Shown here: positions 12,301 through 21,884 of the stretch, piece after piece | Position numbering within the stretch: position 1 is the first letter of the stretch | How the letters are laid out: the number at the start of each line of letters is the position of its first letter | Position numbers and translations under genes: made by a program | From: Salminus brasiliensis | Lineage: Eukaryota > Chordata > Actinopteri > Characiformes > Bryconidae | Length of the DNA: 64,000 nucleotides | Direction of reading: 5' to 3' | Assembly (NCBI RefSeq): GCF_030463535.1 | Contig: NC_132880.1 | Location: 32,294,342-32,358,341, forward strand | Notes under the pieces: generated by a model | What the model was told of the DNA's origin: nothing | The model's input: the letters and a program-made list of their open reading frames with translations, nothing else | Database searches by the model: none

Positions 12301-15300
12301 TTCGTAGCGCCCAAGCACTAGCAATGCTCCTGACACTTGGAGGGTAAGGACTTTTCACATCTTTTCAAACTGCTGCCGGTGCGGCACTGCTGGCAGTAGA
12401 CACGCTCAGAGGAAAGCCGGGTCCCCAGCTCCACTTAGCAGACGCCTGTGCCGGCCAACATGGCTTCAGAGTGATGAGGGGGGAGACCGCACCAACTACC
12501 CTGGAGAAAGCATGACCAATTATGCCGTCTCAGACTCCCAACTACAGGCAGAGACACGTGGCTTGGGATTCGTACAAAATCCCCACCACCCCATGGTGGT
12601 GCATTAGCTGCTAACAATGAACACTTATCTAGCAACGCCAAGAAAAAGTCAGCTTTTTTTTTTATGATACCCAAAAAGAAGCACAACATGAATTCCTCTC
12701 ATGGTTAGTTGTGAGACAACATTACGCAAAGGTGTCTACTGTTGTAAAGCACAGCCAGACTTTGTACCCGTTTGGCTGTGCCATGTTTGGAGGGGGGAGG
12801 GGGCTTCTTTATCAGCTTTGCACCTCAATTGGAATCAAAAACAGGTCACGTTAAAAAAAACTGGTCTTTTGGCATTCTCCAGACTTATCCAAGCCATGTG
12901 TTTGCTGTACATAACCAAGATTTATAAAAAAAAAAACAAAAAAAAACCCACAAAACAAAAAAACCCCCACAACCACACATTTCAGTGCTTGGCACAATCA
13001 AGCTAACTGCACACATTTTTGGAGAACCAGAATACTGCCAGATTCAGTGTCAGAGGGCCAAACGTTTGTTAGTTCAGAGTCATGATCATGGATCCATTAA
13101 ACCAATTCAGTTATCTGGGGCTAATTAGCTTAGCAAGATTTTAGCTTAAGCACTTTCAAAACAGACTATATTTGAGATACACCAACGTGAAAACTCCAGG
13201 CTGACTCCAATATTCACAACTTTTTATTATAAACATACCAGCTGATTCGGATACCTAAGCATTTATAAATGTGAAGGTCTACCTGAACTGGCATCACAGC
13301 TAGTATTCTTATATTTATTAATTACATTCTTAATTTTTATAGGTTAAAAAAAAAAAAACAGTAAAACAAAACTGACTTCCTGTAATCACCCAACTGTTTC
13401 GACACCTGGCCTACAATAAACATCACTCAAAATCAAAGCATCTGACAGGTGCAATTTAAGCAGTCAGCAGCCAATACTGACATCCCCTATATGATTCTGC
13501 ATCCCTAATTGTTTTTTTTTAACACACAGTAAACACACCAAGCCATAAAGAGATTATAATGGGTGTTCCTACTGTAGCTGTTAAGAAAACACATTCCTTT
13601 CATGAACAGCTGCAGGCCAAACCGGTTGGAGTAGACCTAGACTAGACACCGTACAGCCACAGTGATGACCATTTCGCACCAAGCTCAGGAGCCGATAGCG
13701 AGGATACCTTTGGGACTCTTTACTCGAAGAGCAGATCTGCGACCTCTGGGCGTCCTTGTCGGTTCACCGTATTGGTGGTCCACGGTGTCCAGCTCTAAAC
13801 GACGCTTAACCTGAACAGACACACATTTAACAGAAGCACATTAAAATGAAACAGACACATTCTAACTCCAAACTGAGCACAAAAGTCAGATTACACTACC
13901 AGCTCTGGCTTGGAACACACCAGCACTACTGCTGTAAACTGAAAACTGATTTAGCATAGCAAACACTTCAACGAGGACTTTGTGGCGATCAAAGCGGCAG
14001 TCAATGGACTTAAGCGGAAATCAATAGGTTGGATCCAACTGACCAACAAAGGCAGCGCTACACTGAGTGGTTTGCATTAGAATACAATGTGTGGCTGTCT
14101 CTGCTAAACACTTCATCTGCCGTCATGCAGACTGAAAACCAGCACTTCTAGAGCTTGTCCATCAACACTAAAATTAATCACAATTCTTCATTAGACAGCC
14201 GCCACCCTTCACAGAATCCAAAAGACTTAGAAACGCAGTGGCGCATCATGGATCACATCATGGCTCAGGTTCCAGAAAGGCCATTGCTTGAGTGTAGAGA
14301 TGGAAACCATCATCTGAGTATACAGAGATTGCTTTTGAGTTTTTTTTGTTGTTTTTTGGGGGGGTGGGGGTCCTGATCACTTTTAAAGATGCCTGATAAT
14401 CAAGCTTTTGACTGATCCTGACCTGAATAATCACCAATTTTACTTATACACACTACATATACATAGGATAAATTCCACAAGAGCACAATATGTAATCTAC
14501 TGCACCCAAAACAACTACGTTTTAACCTTAGACACATCCAATAGGATTCATATTCTTGCTAATCCTGGGAGATCTACTCCATATTTTAACATTTCCAGGG
14601 CTGGGACACATGATCCATTTAATCATACTGATCATTTCTGGTTATTGTGATAAACATGCTTTTCTAAGCATATTGAGGATATCCTCAGTGCTAAAAGAGC
14701 ACATTTCATTCCCAAACAGTGCGATTAGACCATTTCATTAGATGAAGTGGAGCAGATGTTGAATATAAATCACTGTACTCAGTACAGGAGAGTCTCTGAT
14801 GCTGTCTGTGGATTTTGGATGTCTAAATATCGTGATGTAGTATTCACACCATATATCGCCCAGCCTCAAGCGATACACATTACAGCCATTATACCACAAT
14901 TCCCATATCCAATAAATCCCTAGACAGGAATGTAGGTCATTGGCCAGGTCTCTTCATTTGCCTTCTTTCTGGACATGTGTTTCCAGGCTTGGTTAATGCT
15001 TCCAGTGTTGTGTAAGACTCCCTTTGGTGCAAATAAAAAAAATAAAAAATAAAAAAAAATAAAAAAAAAAAGACAAAAAGGGAAGACAGACCAGCCCAAG
15101 CATAGTCAAGCACTTGTTTTTTTAGGAAGCACAAGCTCAATGATTCTTCAGGTCAAATCTAAACCCTTCATTTCACGATCTATTCAGAAAAACAGTGATC
15201 CTGAATGTTATGATCAACAACAGCGTGTTTCCCCAACGACCACCCTCACCACCACCCTCACCACCACCCTGAACGCACCAACTCTGCCAACATCAGCGTT

Positions 15301-15424
15301 TTGAGGTCAGGACTGGCTTGGACACTTATCCACTGCCTGTTCTCCAATTTTTGCTCACAAACAGCTGAATTCACGAAAACAGGCAGACCGAGGCCTAAAA
15401 CTTAAACCCCCACTAAACGAAGGT

Positions 15425-15472
<48 letters not shown>

Positions 15473-16382
15473 AGAGAGACCCCATCCCCCCTCTAGACGT
15501 TAGCCAAGGCCTAGGCTTCAGCTCACCTCGGTTACACCAACAAGGAGCTGCTCGTTTTCTTTTTCCTCTCAAACGCACACATTTACAGGGCTCCTGCGAC
15601 CATGTAGCTAGCAACCTTAGACGGGTTCATATTTTTATAGCCGTTTTTAAAGACATGTCTCTACCGCGACGGCTCACTAACATCCCCCCAAGCTTTAGAG
15701 ACGAGAAGCCTGACTTTGCTAGTCGAGGCTTTCACACTGAGACGTTAGCCAGCTAGCCTCTATACAGCTAGTCCACAGCTTGCAGCTGCAGTTTCGCTAT
15801 GCTAATAAACAAACTTGCAGTCCGACACGACACTGAAACTTGCCCCGAAGTATTCACTTTGGATTATTCCAGGTCTCCAAAGCCCCCAAACCGCGCCAGT
15901 CTGAACAGGTAGCACTACAGGGGACTAAAGGGGGTCACAACTGCAGGCATTCAGTACTCAAGCCCCACAGACTCGAGGGCTGTATGCAACCAAAACACCG
16001 CGAAGAGATAGCAATGACACTCTGATTAGCCTAGCTGCTTAGCCAGCGAGTTTCAAACACACAGTACAGAAGAGAGAGAGTGTGTGTGTGTGTGTGTGTG
16101 TATTACCAGAGGACGCCCTGCAGCGGCCCGGAGCCCTGCCCCGGCTGGAGGCCCCTGTAGAGGAGTTGTGTACAAACTGCCCACCGCGGGGTCAGACACC
16201 CGGACATCGGCGGACTGTGAAGCGCAGGACGGCGGCGTGATCATCTGGATGTAGGCTGCTGAAGAATACGCTGCAGTACGGCGATCAGAGGAGCTATACA
16301 AACCGCCGTTTTGTTCCATAGCAGCACCACCGAGCCCCGATATTATTGCCCTGTGTGGGGCCGAGGAGAGCTCCTTCTTCAT
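9360..16382 (-). CDS. e2f3: E2F transcription factor 3-like (activator E2F), 7 coding exons, 432 aa
   Basis: Activator-class E2F. It pairs with DP proteins to bind TTTSSCGC sites, drives S-phase genes, and is held by RB. Coding exons in transcript order: 16382-16107, 13810-13708, 12059-11840, 11319-11155, 10635-10521, 10152-10014, 9640-9360; they total 1299 bases in frame. Exon 1 starts [19 protein letters not shown], which resembles the E2F3a N-terminus, so I chose the ATG at 16382 over the inner one at 16319. Exon 2 has the cyclin-binding KRRLEL motif. Exon 3 is the winged-helix DNA-binding domain (about residues 130-200) with [12 protein letters not shown]. Exons 4-6 are the leucine-zipper/marked-box dimerisation region with [11 protein letters not shown]. 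Exon 7 ends with the RB-pocket-binding segment ([19 protein letters not shown]). Intron 4 is AT-AC (U12). E2F3 is favoured over E2F1/E2F2 by AYIQ, GSLYTTP and the N-terminus; paralogue choice is less certain than family. Confidence 0.88.
10636..11154 (-). other. e2f3: U12-type AT-AC intron (E2F intron 4)
   Basis: No GT donor follows exon 4, but the intron begins ATATCCTTTT, the minor-spliceosome AT-AC donor consensus. It ends CCTAC, with a U12-like branch site TTTCCTTATC at 10645-10654, whose branch A lies 11 bases from the end. Joining exon 4 (ending at 11155) to exon 5 (starting at 10635) gives [13 protein letters not shown] in frame, as expected for E2F proteins. Minor introns are known in the E2F family. 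Confidence 0.88.
12370..12620. repeat. SINE-like dispersed repeat in E2F intron 2
   Basis: A GC-richer island in an AT-rich intron with motifs (GCCGTCTCAGACTCCCA, GACACGTGGCTTGGGATTCG) that resemble fish tRNA-derived repeats. It may be related to copies near 30.1 and 59.4 kb. The family name is not certain. Confidence 0.3.
14615..14880. repeat. Copy of a dispersed DNA element ending in 'CATATATCGCCCAGCC'
   Basis: This stretch in E2F intron 1 shares CTTTTCTAAGCATATT, CAGTACAGGAGAGT and the terminal CCATATATCGCCCAGCC with the copy at 17.36-18.03 kb, and in inverted orientation with the one at 49.27-49.53 kb. The end matches the inverted complement of GGGCTGGGCGATATGG, so the family has inverted ends. 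No coding sequence is seen, so it is probably non-autonomous. Confidence 0.55.
15427..15467. repeat. (CA)n microsatellite
   Basis: A CA run of about 20 units inside E2F intron 1. Confidence 0.95.
16081..16101. repeat. (TG)n microsatellite at the E2F exon 1 donor
   Basis: On the transcript strand the exon 1 donor reads CTG|GTAATACACACACAC, so the repeat starts within about six bases of the splice site. Length change would alter the near-donor intron sequence. Confidence 0.9.
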
Positions 16383-16800
16383 CTTCAACACCCTCCAACT
16401 CTCCTTTATGCCGCTTGTTGTTTGCGAACCTTTTACTGCAGATTCTACAAACAAACACCAGAAATAGCCACCAATACCGACAGAGGACACCCTTACTGAC
16501 CAGTATCCGCAAAGATGTTGTAATATCGACGGGAGCAACCGGCAGATGGAACCGATTAAGATTAAGAGGCGAACTTCTTCTTAGGCGCTTAAAAATGGCT
16601 CCAGGAAGCGGACAATGAATGAAGGGATGCGGTTTACGCGCCAAACGCCCTCCCGCGAAACTCAGATTTCCCGGGAAATTTTTGAAATGAATTTGCATGT
16701 TGCATGCTATTGGTTGTTCCCAGTGCAGTCTGCGCCGCGATTGGTTAATGCGTACCTCTTCCAACCAACCAAATGGCAGAAGCCTGGGAGCGCTGCCGTT
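16383..16800 (-). promoter_or_regulatory. e2f3: Promoter and 5' leader of the E2F3-like gene
   Basis: Upstream of the E2F start codon, the minus strand has a perfect E2F site TTTGGCGC (16638-16645), a second E2F-like TTTCGCGG (16653-16660) and a 12-bp palindrome TTTCCCGGGAAA (16667-16678). There is an octamer (plus strand ATTTGCAT, 16691-16698) and two inverted CCAAT boxes (ATTGG at 16709-16713 and 16740-16744) about 30 bp apart. E2F sites plus paired CCAAT boxes are typical of cell-cycle promoters and fit E2F autoregulation. The start site itself is not visible but should lie between the E2F sites and the ATG. Confidence 0.7.
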
Positions 16801-16809
16801 TTTATCAAG

Positions 16810-17350
16810 TTTTAATATTAATACTCACTATTATTACACCATAATTAATAAATCAAATAATTAATTACCTATACTTACTTATATCTATATATATATATGT
16901 TTATGTATACATTCTGTTGACATTATTATTTTGACAATACTAACACAATATAGGCCTACATTTGAAATAATATGACTACATGACTTAGCTGGTACAAATA
17001 AAGTCTTTCAAATGAGCTAGTAAGGTACCCTGTGTACAATAATATTGATAAAGGCAATTAACACATCAAAATATCTTCTTCTGTATGGTCGTCTCTGTTC
17101 CGACACATCTCTGCTTACAACCTGAACAGAGGTCTTCATGTATTCTACAGTTTTTTTCATGTTTGTGTTTGATTCATTTAGCTACTTTTAGGTAGTTCAA
17201 ACATTTTTTTTTGTAAAATTGCAAACATATTGTTTGTTGCCATCAAATCAAAGGCTATCAGACAACAGTACTCTTGTACTCTTGTAGTCAAGAGTGGCAT
17301 AATATTGTTTGTAGTACAACTTGGACAATTCAGATTTTGCTCAGATTGGA
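16810..17350. other. Intergenic AT-rich sequence
   Basis: No gene or clear repeat boundary between the E2F promoter and the repeat at 17.36 kb. It includes a short TA/ATAT microsatellite near 16885-16900. Confidence 0.4.
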
Positions 17351-17360
17351 TCTCGACGCT

Positions 17361-18030
17361 AGAGCTGGGCAATATGACGATATTTTATCAGATTTGATCG
17401 TATTCTGATAAATTGATCATGTCAAGTTTCCATAGTACACAATATGCTTTTCTAAGCATATTAGAAATATTCAATAGTATAATCCACAACCAGCACTGCT
17501 CCCAGCGGACAACATACACACACACACTTAAACTACACACACATGTTCAGGGAACAGAGGTCCCTCAATATAAAAATACAATGTGCAATTATTGTATTTT
17601 TACATGTAATTAAGAGTCAATTTGCAATTATCTGTAAATAATCTGTAAATAATATTGTTATTACTTTTTTTTTACTTTTATGATTTATATTGTGTATATA
17701 GTGGTAATTTATCTACGTTTTTGCATCTAAATGTCTATCCCTTTTCTGCTGTGACACAGAATTTCCCTGCTGTGGGACGAATAAAGGAATATCTTATCTT
17801 ATATGGAGCATACTGTCAGTGCTTAAATAAGCCTGATCAGCTGCACGTTTCAATTATTGCTGTTTATCTGGATGAAGTGCAGCAGATTTGGAGTAAAAAA
17901 TTTTGCTATTCAGTACAGGAGAGTATCTGAATAGTAGTTTTTAAAAATCTGTTGCTACTGATTCATTTAGCCTGTGATTACATGTTTTGTGATAATTGAT
18001 ATAGTATTTTTACCATATCGCCCAGCCCTA
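17361..18030. repeat. Dispersed DNA element split by a LINE-tail insertion
   Basis: The left end AGAGCTGGGCAATATGACGATA (from about 17361) and the right end TTTTTACCATATCGCCCAGCCCT (to about 18028) are inverted versions of each other. Internal blocks match the copies at 14.6 and 49.3 kb. The interior at about 17495-17815 is instead retrotransposon-like, so this copy was interrupted after it had inserted. Confidence 0.6.
17495..17815 (+). mobile_element. LINE 3'-end fragment nested in the element above
   Basis: It shares CACACACATGTTCAGGGAA, AATTAAGAGTCA, TGTAAATAATCTGTAAATAATATTG and the ending GCTGTGGGACGAATAAAGGA plus TATCTTATCTTA with 27130-27425. The TCTTA-repeat end is typical of a non-LTR retrotransposon tail. 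No open frame remains. Confidence 0.6.
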
Positions 18031-18509
18031 CTTGTCAGTATGCTTCAATAAATGTGAGTGACCTGTATCTGTCTTTAATGTGAACGAATCTGACCCATGA
18101 CACACATGCACACATTGATACTCTTATGGACGTCACTTCCGCAGATACATTGGAAATAGGGCTGAAAAATCAAAACATTTTGTCTGTTCATGGCTAGATT
18201 CCCACCCTTCGACAAAAAGAGTCAATCAGCTTGCTGGTTACGTCATGAAGGTCTGCGCATTTACACTAGTGGAGGAGGGTCGACGAAAATTCAAGTTTTT
18301 TGTGCATTATTGAGCCAAAGGGTACAAACTATTCAGGAAGGTGTTGTCAAATCCTAACAAACGGTTATTTTTCAGTTTTGAATATGTGTCTCTCCTTATT
18401 CATAAAGCTTGGAGCCTGGCCTTTTGTGCTGGAAATAACTGCCCGGTGGCAGTGGAGTGAACAGATTTCCTTAAATGGACTTTGGTCAGTAACAGCACTA
18501 AGCACATGC

Positions 18510-18905
18510 GTTCAGGCAAAAAGACTGATGATCTGATCCGACCATTCACGATCACGTCACATGCCCACGAAATGGATACGCATCTGATCTAGAACCACAT
18601 ATGAAAGTCACTCATATCTAATAACTGAAATTTGACACATCAATCAGCATGGTTATGTATTTTCATATTATGTATTTTCAGCTCAAGTTGATGCCGGCGG
18701 TGCTTTACTGTTGTGGCGCATCGAGACACATTGACACTCACACTACAAGAATAATGTGGTCGGATGCGTCTCTGACCACCTCCGAAAGTGGTTTGAGTGA
18801 TCGGACTACACCTGTTTCCACCTGTACTTAGTGCTGGCCACTTATGATCGGATCACCCAGGACACATGATAATGCCAGGAGTGAACGGTGTCGTTAAGAC
18901 CAAAA
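18510..18905. repeat. Probable MITE-like dispersed repeat
   Basis: GATCTGATCCGACCA and CACGTCACATGCC on the left, with ATGATCGGATCACCCAGG and GAGTGAACGGTGTCG on the right, suggest a GATCGGATC-rich inverted-repeat element. Ends are not precise and no target-site duplication was verified. Confidence 0.35.
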
Positions 18906-19503
18906 ATCAGGTTTGAGTCACAACAGCCTGGTAATATGAACGTAGCCTTGCTTCCTCACTATATTCAAAGCTAATATCAAACAGCAGCTACACCTTGTGA
19001 AAGACGCAGATCTTTTATCTATGTAATTCACTATGTCTAAATTAGGGTTAAACTAATATACTGTAAATAAAAGATGATCATTAAAGACATACTGGAAAAG
19101 TGTTTTAATCTTTGCTCTCAAAACACATTAAATTCACAGTTGCAAAGACTCCATGAACTCAATGGGAAAAGACATTTGTAAGCAGTTAACATGAACTAAG
19201 GTATATCATGCTTAATTCGACAGTAAGTTTCCTAAACACAGATCAAGCTTAGTCCTGGACTGCACTTTCCTTTCAGCATACAATCTCCATTCAGACTGTT
19301 GTGTTGTCCAGAACTAGACGTAATCCCTCTCTGTGATCCATAGTGGAATAAAACTATAGCAAAGATCTGTCAAACTCTGCTGCAGGGTATGTCTAAAGAG
19401 AATAGAGCCTTCTCTATTAAAGAAATGTCTTAAATAAAAACACAGTCAAAACTTCAGAGGTCTTTAGTGGGTGTTAGTGGACCATTATAACCATGAACAG
19501 ATT
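18906..19503 (-). other. srfbp1: Probable 3' UTR of SRFBP1 and flank
   Basis: This follows the SRFBP1 stop (19504-19506). A minus-strand ATTAAA signal lies near 19101 (GATTAAAACACTTTT), which would give a 3' UTR of about 0.4 kb. No other gene is visible. Confidence 0.4.
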
Positions 19504-21861
19504 TTAATCATCATCATCAAATTTGATCTTTTTCCCTTGGAAAGCTGTGATCTGAGACTGCTGCTCCTTCCTCTTCCGACTGGCCTCCCACGAAGGGTGC
19601 AGTGCCTGCTGGGAATGGTGGGGAGGTCTGAAAGGCTTGCCAGGTGCACCTTTATTACCTTGAGTGAACTCAGGTTTGCCCATTCTAGAACTTGGACCCC
19701 TGGGTCCAGCTGCTGAAGGCCTTCTGTCTGTTCCAGGGCCCTGGCTTTTAAACCAAGATGGTTTAACATCAATAACTCCATCAGGACATTTCTTCTGGTT
19801 CTGGAAGCGTGGTGGCTTCTGACCATGATGCTGCCCCTTCTGAGAGGTACCACCTGATTTGGACAGGGTGGAGCAGAATACTGACTGCATTTTGAACTCC
19901 CGGGACTTGTCGGTGGCACCTTTATCGCTCTGTACTTCGTTTGCTGTTTTAGGCTCACTCTTTTTCTCCGTTCCAGATGTTGCGCTTTTCTTCTTCTTCA
20001 GCTTGCTCACTTTGCCAAGGAAGAAGTCGTCGTCATCGCTCTCCTCAGACTGAGAAGACTGCTTGTGGAAACGCTCTTCAGTGCTGTCATCAAAATACTC
20101 CTTCTCCTGCTCACCATCTGACAGCTCCAAGTCACTTTCCTCTTCGTCTTCTTCATGTTCTGCCTTTCTGATTTCAGACTGGATGTGTTGTCCTGCTGGT
20201 GCTGCTTTCTTGCTCTTGGCTGGCACGCTATGGGTGACTGCTGGGGTTTTAGAAATGCTTTTCAGATTTGCAGATGTTTTCACAGCTGGATCAGTCACTC
20301 CCTCGTTTGCTTTCAAAGCCTCCTCTGGTGGCTTTACACCGTCAGACCCTTTAATCACATTTAAAGGTAGTTCTTTCCTTTTTTCATCCTCATCGTCTCT
20401 TTTGGTATTATCACTGGCATCATCAGAAGCTGTTCCGTCATCATCGTCCTCTTCCCCCTCTTCCTCATCACCATCATCATCCTCTGATTCCGATTCCTCC
20501 CCTTCAACATCACTATCACTATCGTCAGCCACCGTCACCTCTCTGTCCTTATTCGTCTCTTCAGTCTGTGCAGCCTTAGCGCTTTTCTCGTCAATAGATT
20601 CCCGAACAGCCTGGAGTTTCTTGATGAAGCGTGGGTGCGTGGCGATCCGTGCCGTGGCTCTCTCCAGCGGACTGGACTCTGGGTCCTGCAGCACGTCTTC
20701 CACGTTAATGTTCCCCTGGAGGGCTCTTGTGGTAACACTGTCAGGTAAAAGACCTCTCAAAACATGGACTTCTTTTTGAAGCCCTGCTGCACTTTCTTGG
20801 TACCCTTTGAGTTCAGACTCCTCACCCTTCATCTTCCTCAGACTGGAAATATCCTGAGTGAGCTTCCGGATAATCAGCATCCTCAGTTTCTTTACCACCT
20901 TTCTCATTCTCACCACCTCAGCTGGTGCACTGTCTGTCTCTGAGGATTTCTGTAGGGGGAAAAAGCAAGACAAGGAGAATATTTAGTTAAAATATCCATC
21001 GCAGTAGTTTAAACTTGGGATGCTTTATCTATATGTCTAAGAAAAGGTTTTCCCCTCTTTTTTGCATCTAAAAAAGTAATCATGGTCAGTATAATTTGGA
21101 AGTCCATGAGGTGCTTTACATCTAAAAACAGGTTTAACATTCCCATATAAGTTAACAAATGCTATCAGGGTTTGAATATCCATATAGTCAAAGGTCTCCC
21201 ACACCCCTTATGGTATTCTCGCCCATCTTTGTTTTTAGACCTGTGGATAAGAGCAGAATTACTCTATATAATTTCCCACAGTACAGCATAACAGTGTGTC
21301 TTACTCTGAGGATCACAGTTGCTATAATCAATAATCCAATACCTCTTCGTCCTTGCTTTTCCCAGACTCTTCCATGTCCTCTTCGTCCTCTGCACCCTCA
21401 TCGTCACTGTCTAGCTCTGACTCACTCTGTGGCTTAATGTCTTTGGATTCCTTTTGTGTCTTTTTCTCAGCCTTAGCATCACTTTTCCTTTCTGTACCGA
21501 AGGCTTCGATTGCTTTCTTGAGGTTCTGGATTTTCTGGCTGAAGTCTGGGTATGTGGCTATGCGTGCCGTGGCGCGCTCGGACAGGCTGGCTTTTTCATT
21601 CTGGCACACCTTCTCAAAGCTGATGTCCTTCTGCAGGGCGGCCTTGGTGATGGTGTCTGGTGCCAGTACCTTTAACTCTTTGATCTCCTCATGTAACCTC
21701 GCTGCTCGCCTCTGGTTTTTCTCCAAGTCGGCCTCCTTTCCTTTCTTTTTCTTCAGCACAGCAATCTGCCGGGTGAGCTTACGGATGACCAACACCTTTA
21801 CCCTCTTCACTTCGGCCCTCATCTTGACCACCTCATTGCTGAGGTTTAGTGGTGCAGGCAT
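19504..21861 (-). CDS. srfbp1: Serum response factor-binding protein 1 (BUD22-type) with duplicated N-terminal domain, 654 aa
   Basis: SRFBP1 (p49/STRAP) is an SRF cofactor with a BUD22-type domain, a family linked to nuclear transcription and small-subunit rRNA processing. Two coding exons: 21861-21343 and 20949-19504, joined at phase 0 (GAG|GTATTG donor, CTACAG|AAA acceptor). The C-terminus carries family hallmarks: EKEYFDDSTEERFHKQSS, DDDDFFLGKVSKLKKKK, LHPSWEASRKRKEQQS and FQGKKIKFDDDD. The first exon encodes a complete N-terminal domain (EVVKMR, VLVIRKLTRQI, NQRRAARLHEEI, LSERATARIATYPDF). The second exon begins with a second version (EVVRMRKVVKKLRMLIIRKLT, LERATARIATHPRF) about 40-45% identical by eye. 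Human SRFBP1 (about 430 aa) has one copy, so this protein is about 220 aa longer. Acidic serine-rich tracts follow each copy. A 5' UTR exon lies near 24.06-24.13 kb. The start at 21861 follows an AG acceptor at 21888 and an A-rich leader. Confidence 0.88.
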
Positions 21862-21884
21862 CTTTCTCCTTTTTTTTTTGCAGA

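Noticed and set aside
16053-16764. Longer minus-strand frames (161 and 156 codons) over E2F exon 1
   Set aside because: The first extends exon 1 through the donor into the CA repeat and upstream of the conserved start; the second is a different frame across the promoter. Neither fits E2F structure as well as the ATG at 16382.
20063-20779. 238-codon plus-strand frame rich in serine
   Set aside because: Antisense shadow of the acidic Asp/Glu-rich region of SRFBP1 (GAT/GAA codons read as TCA/TTC on the other strand).
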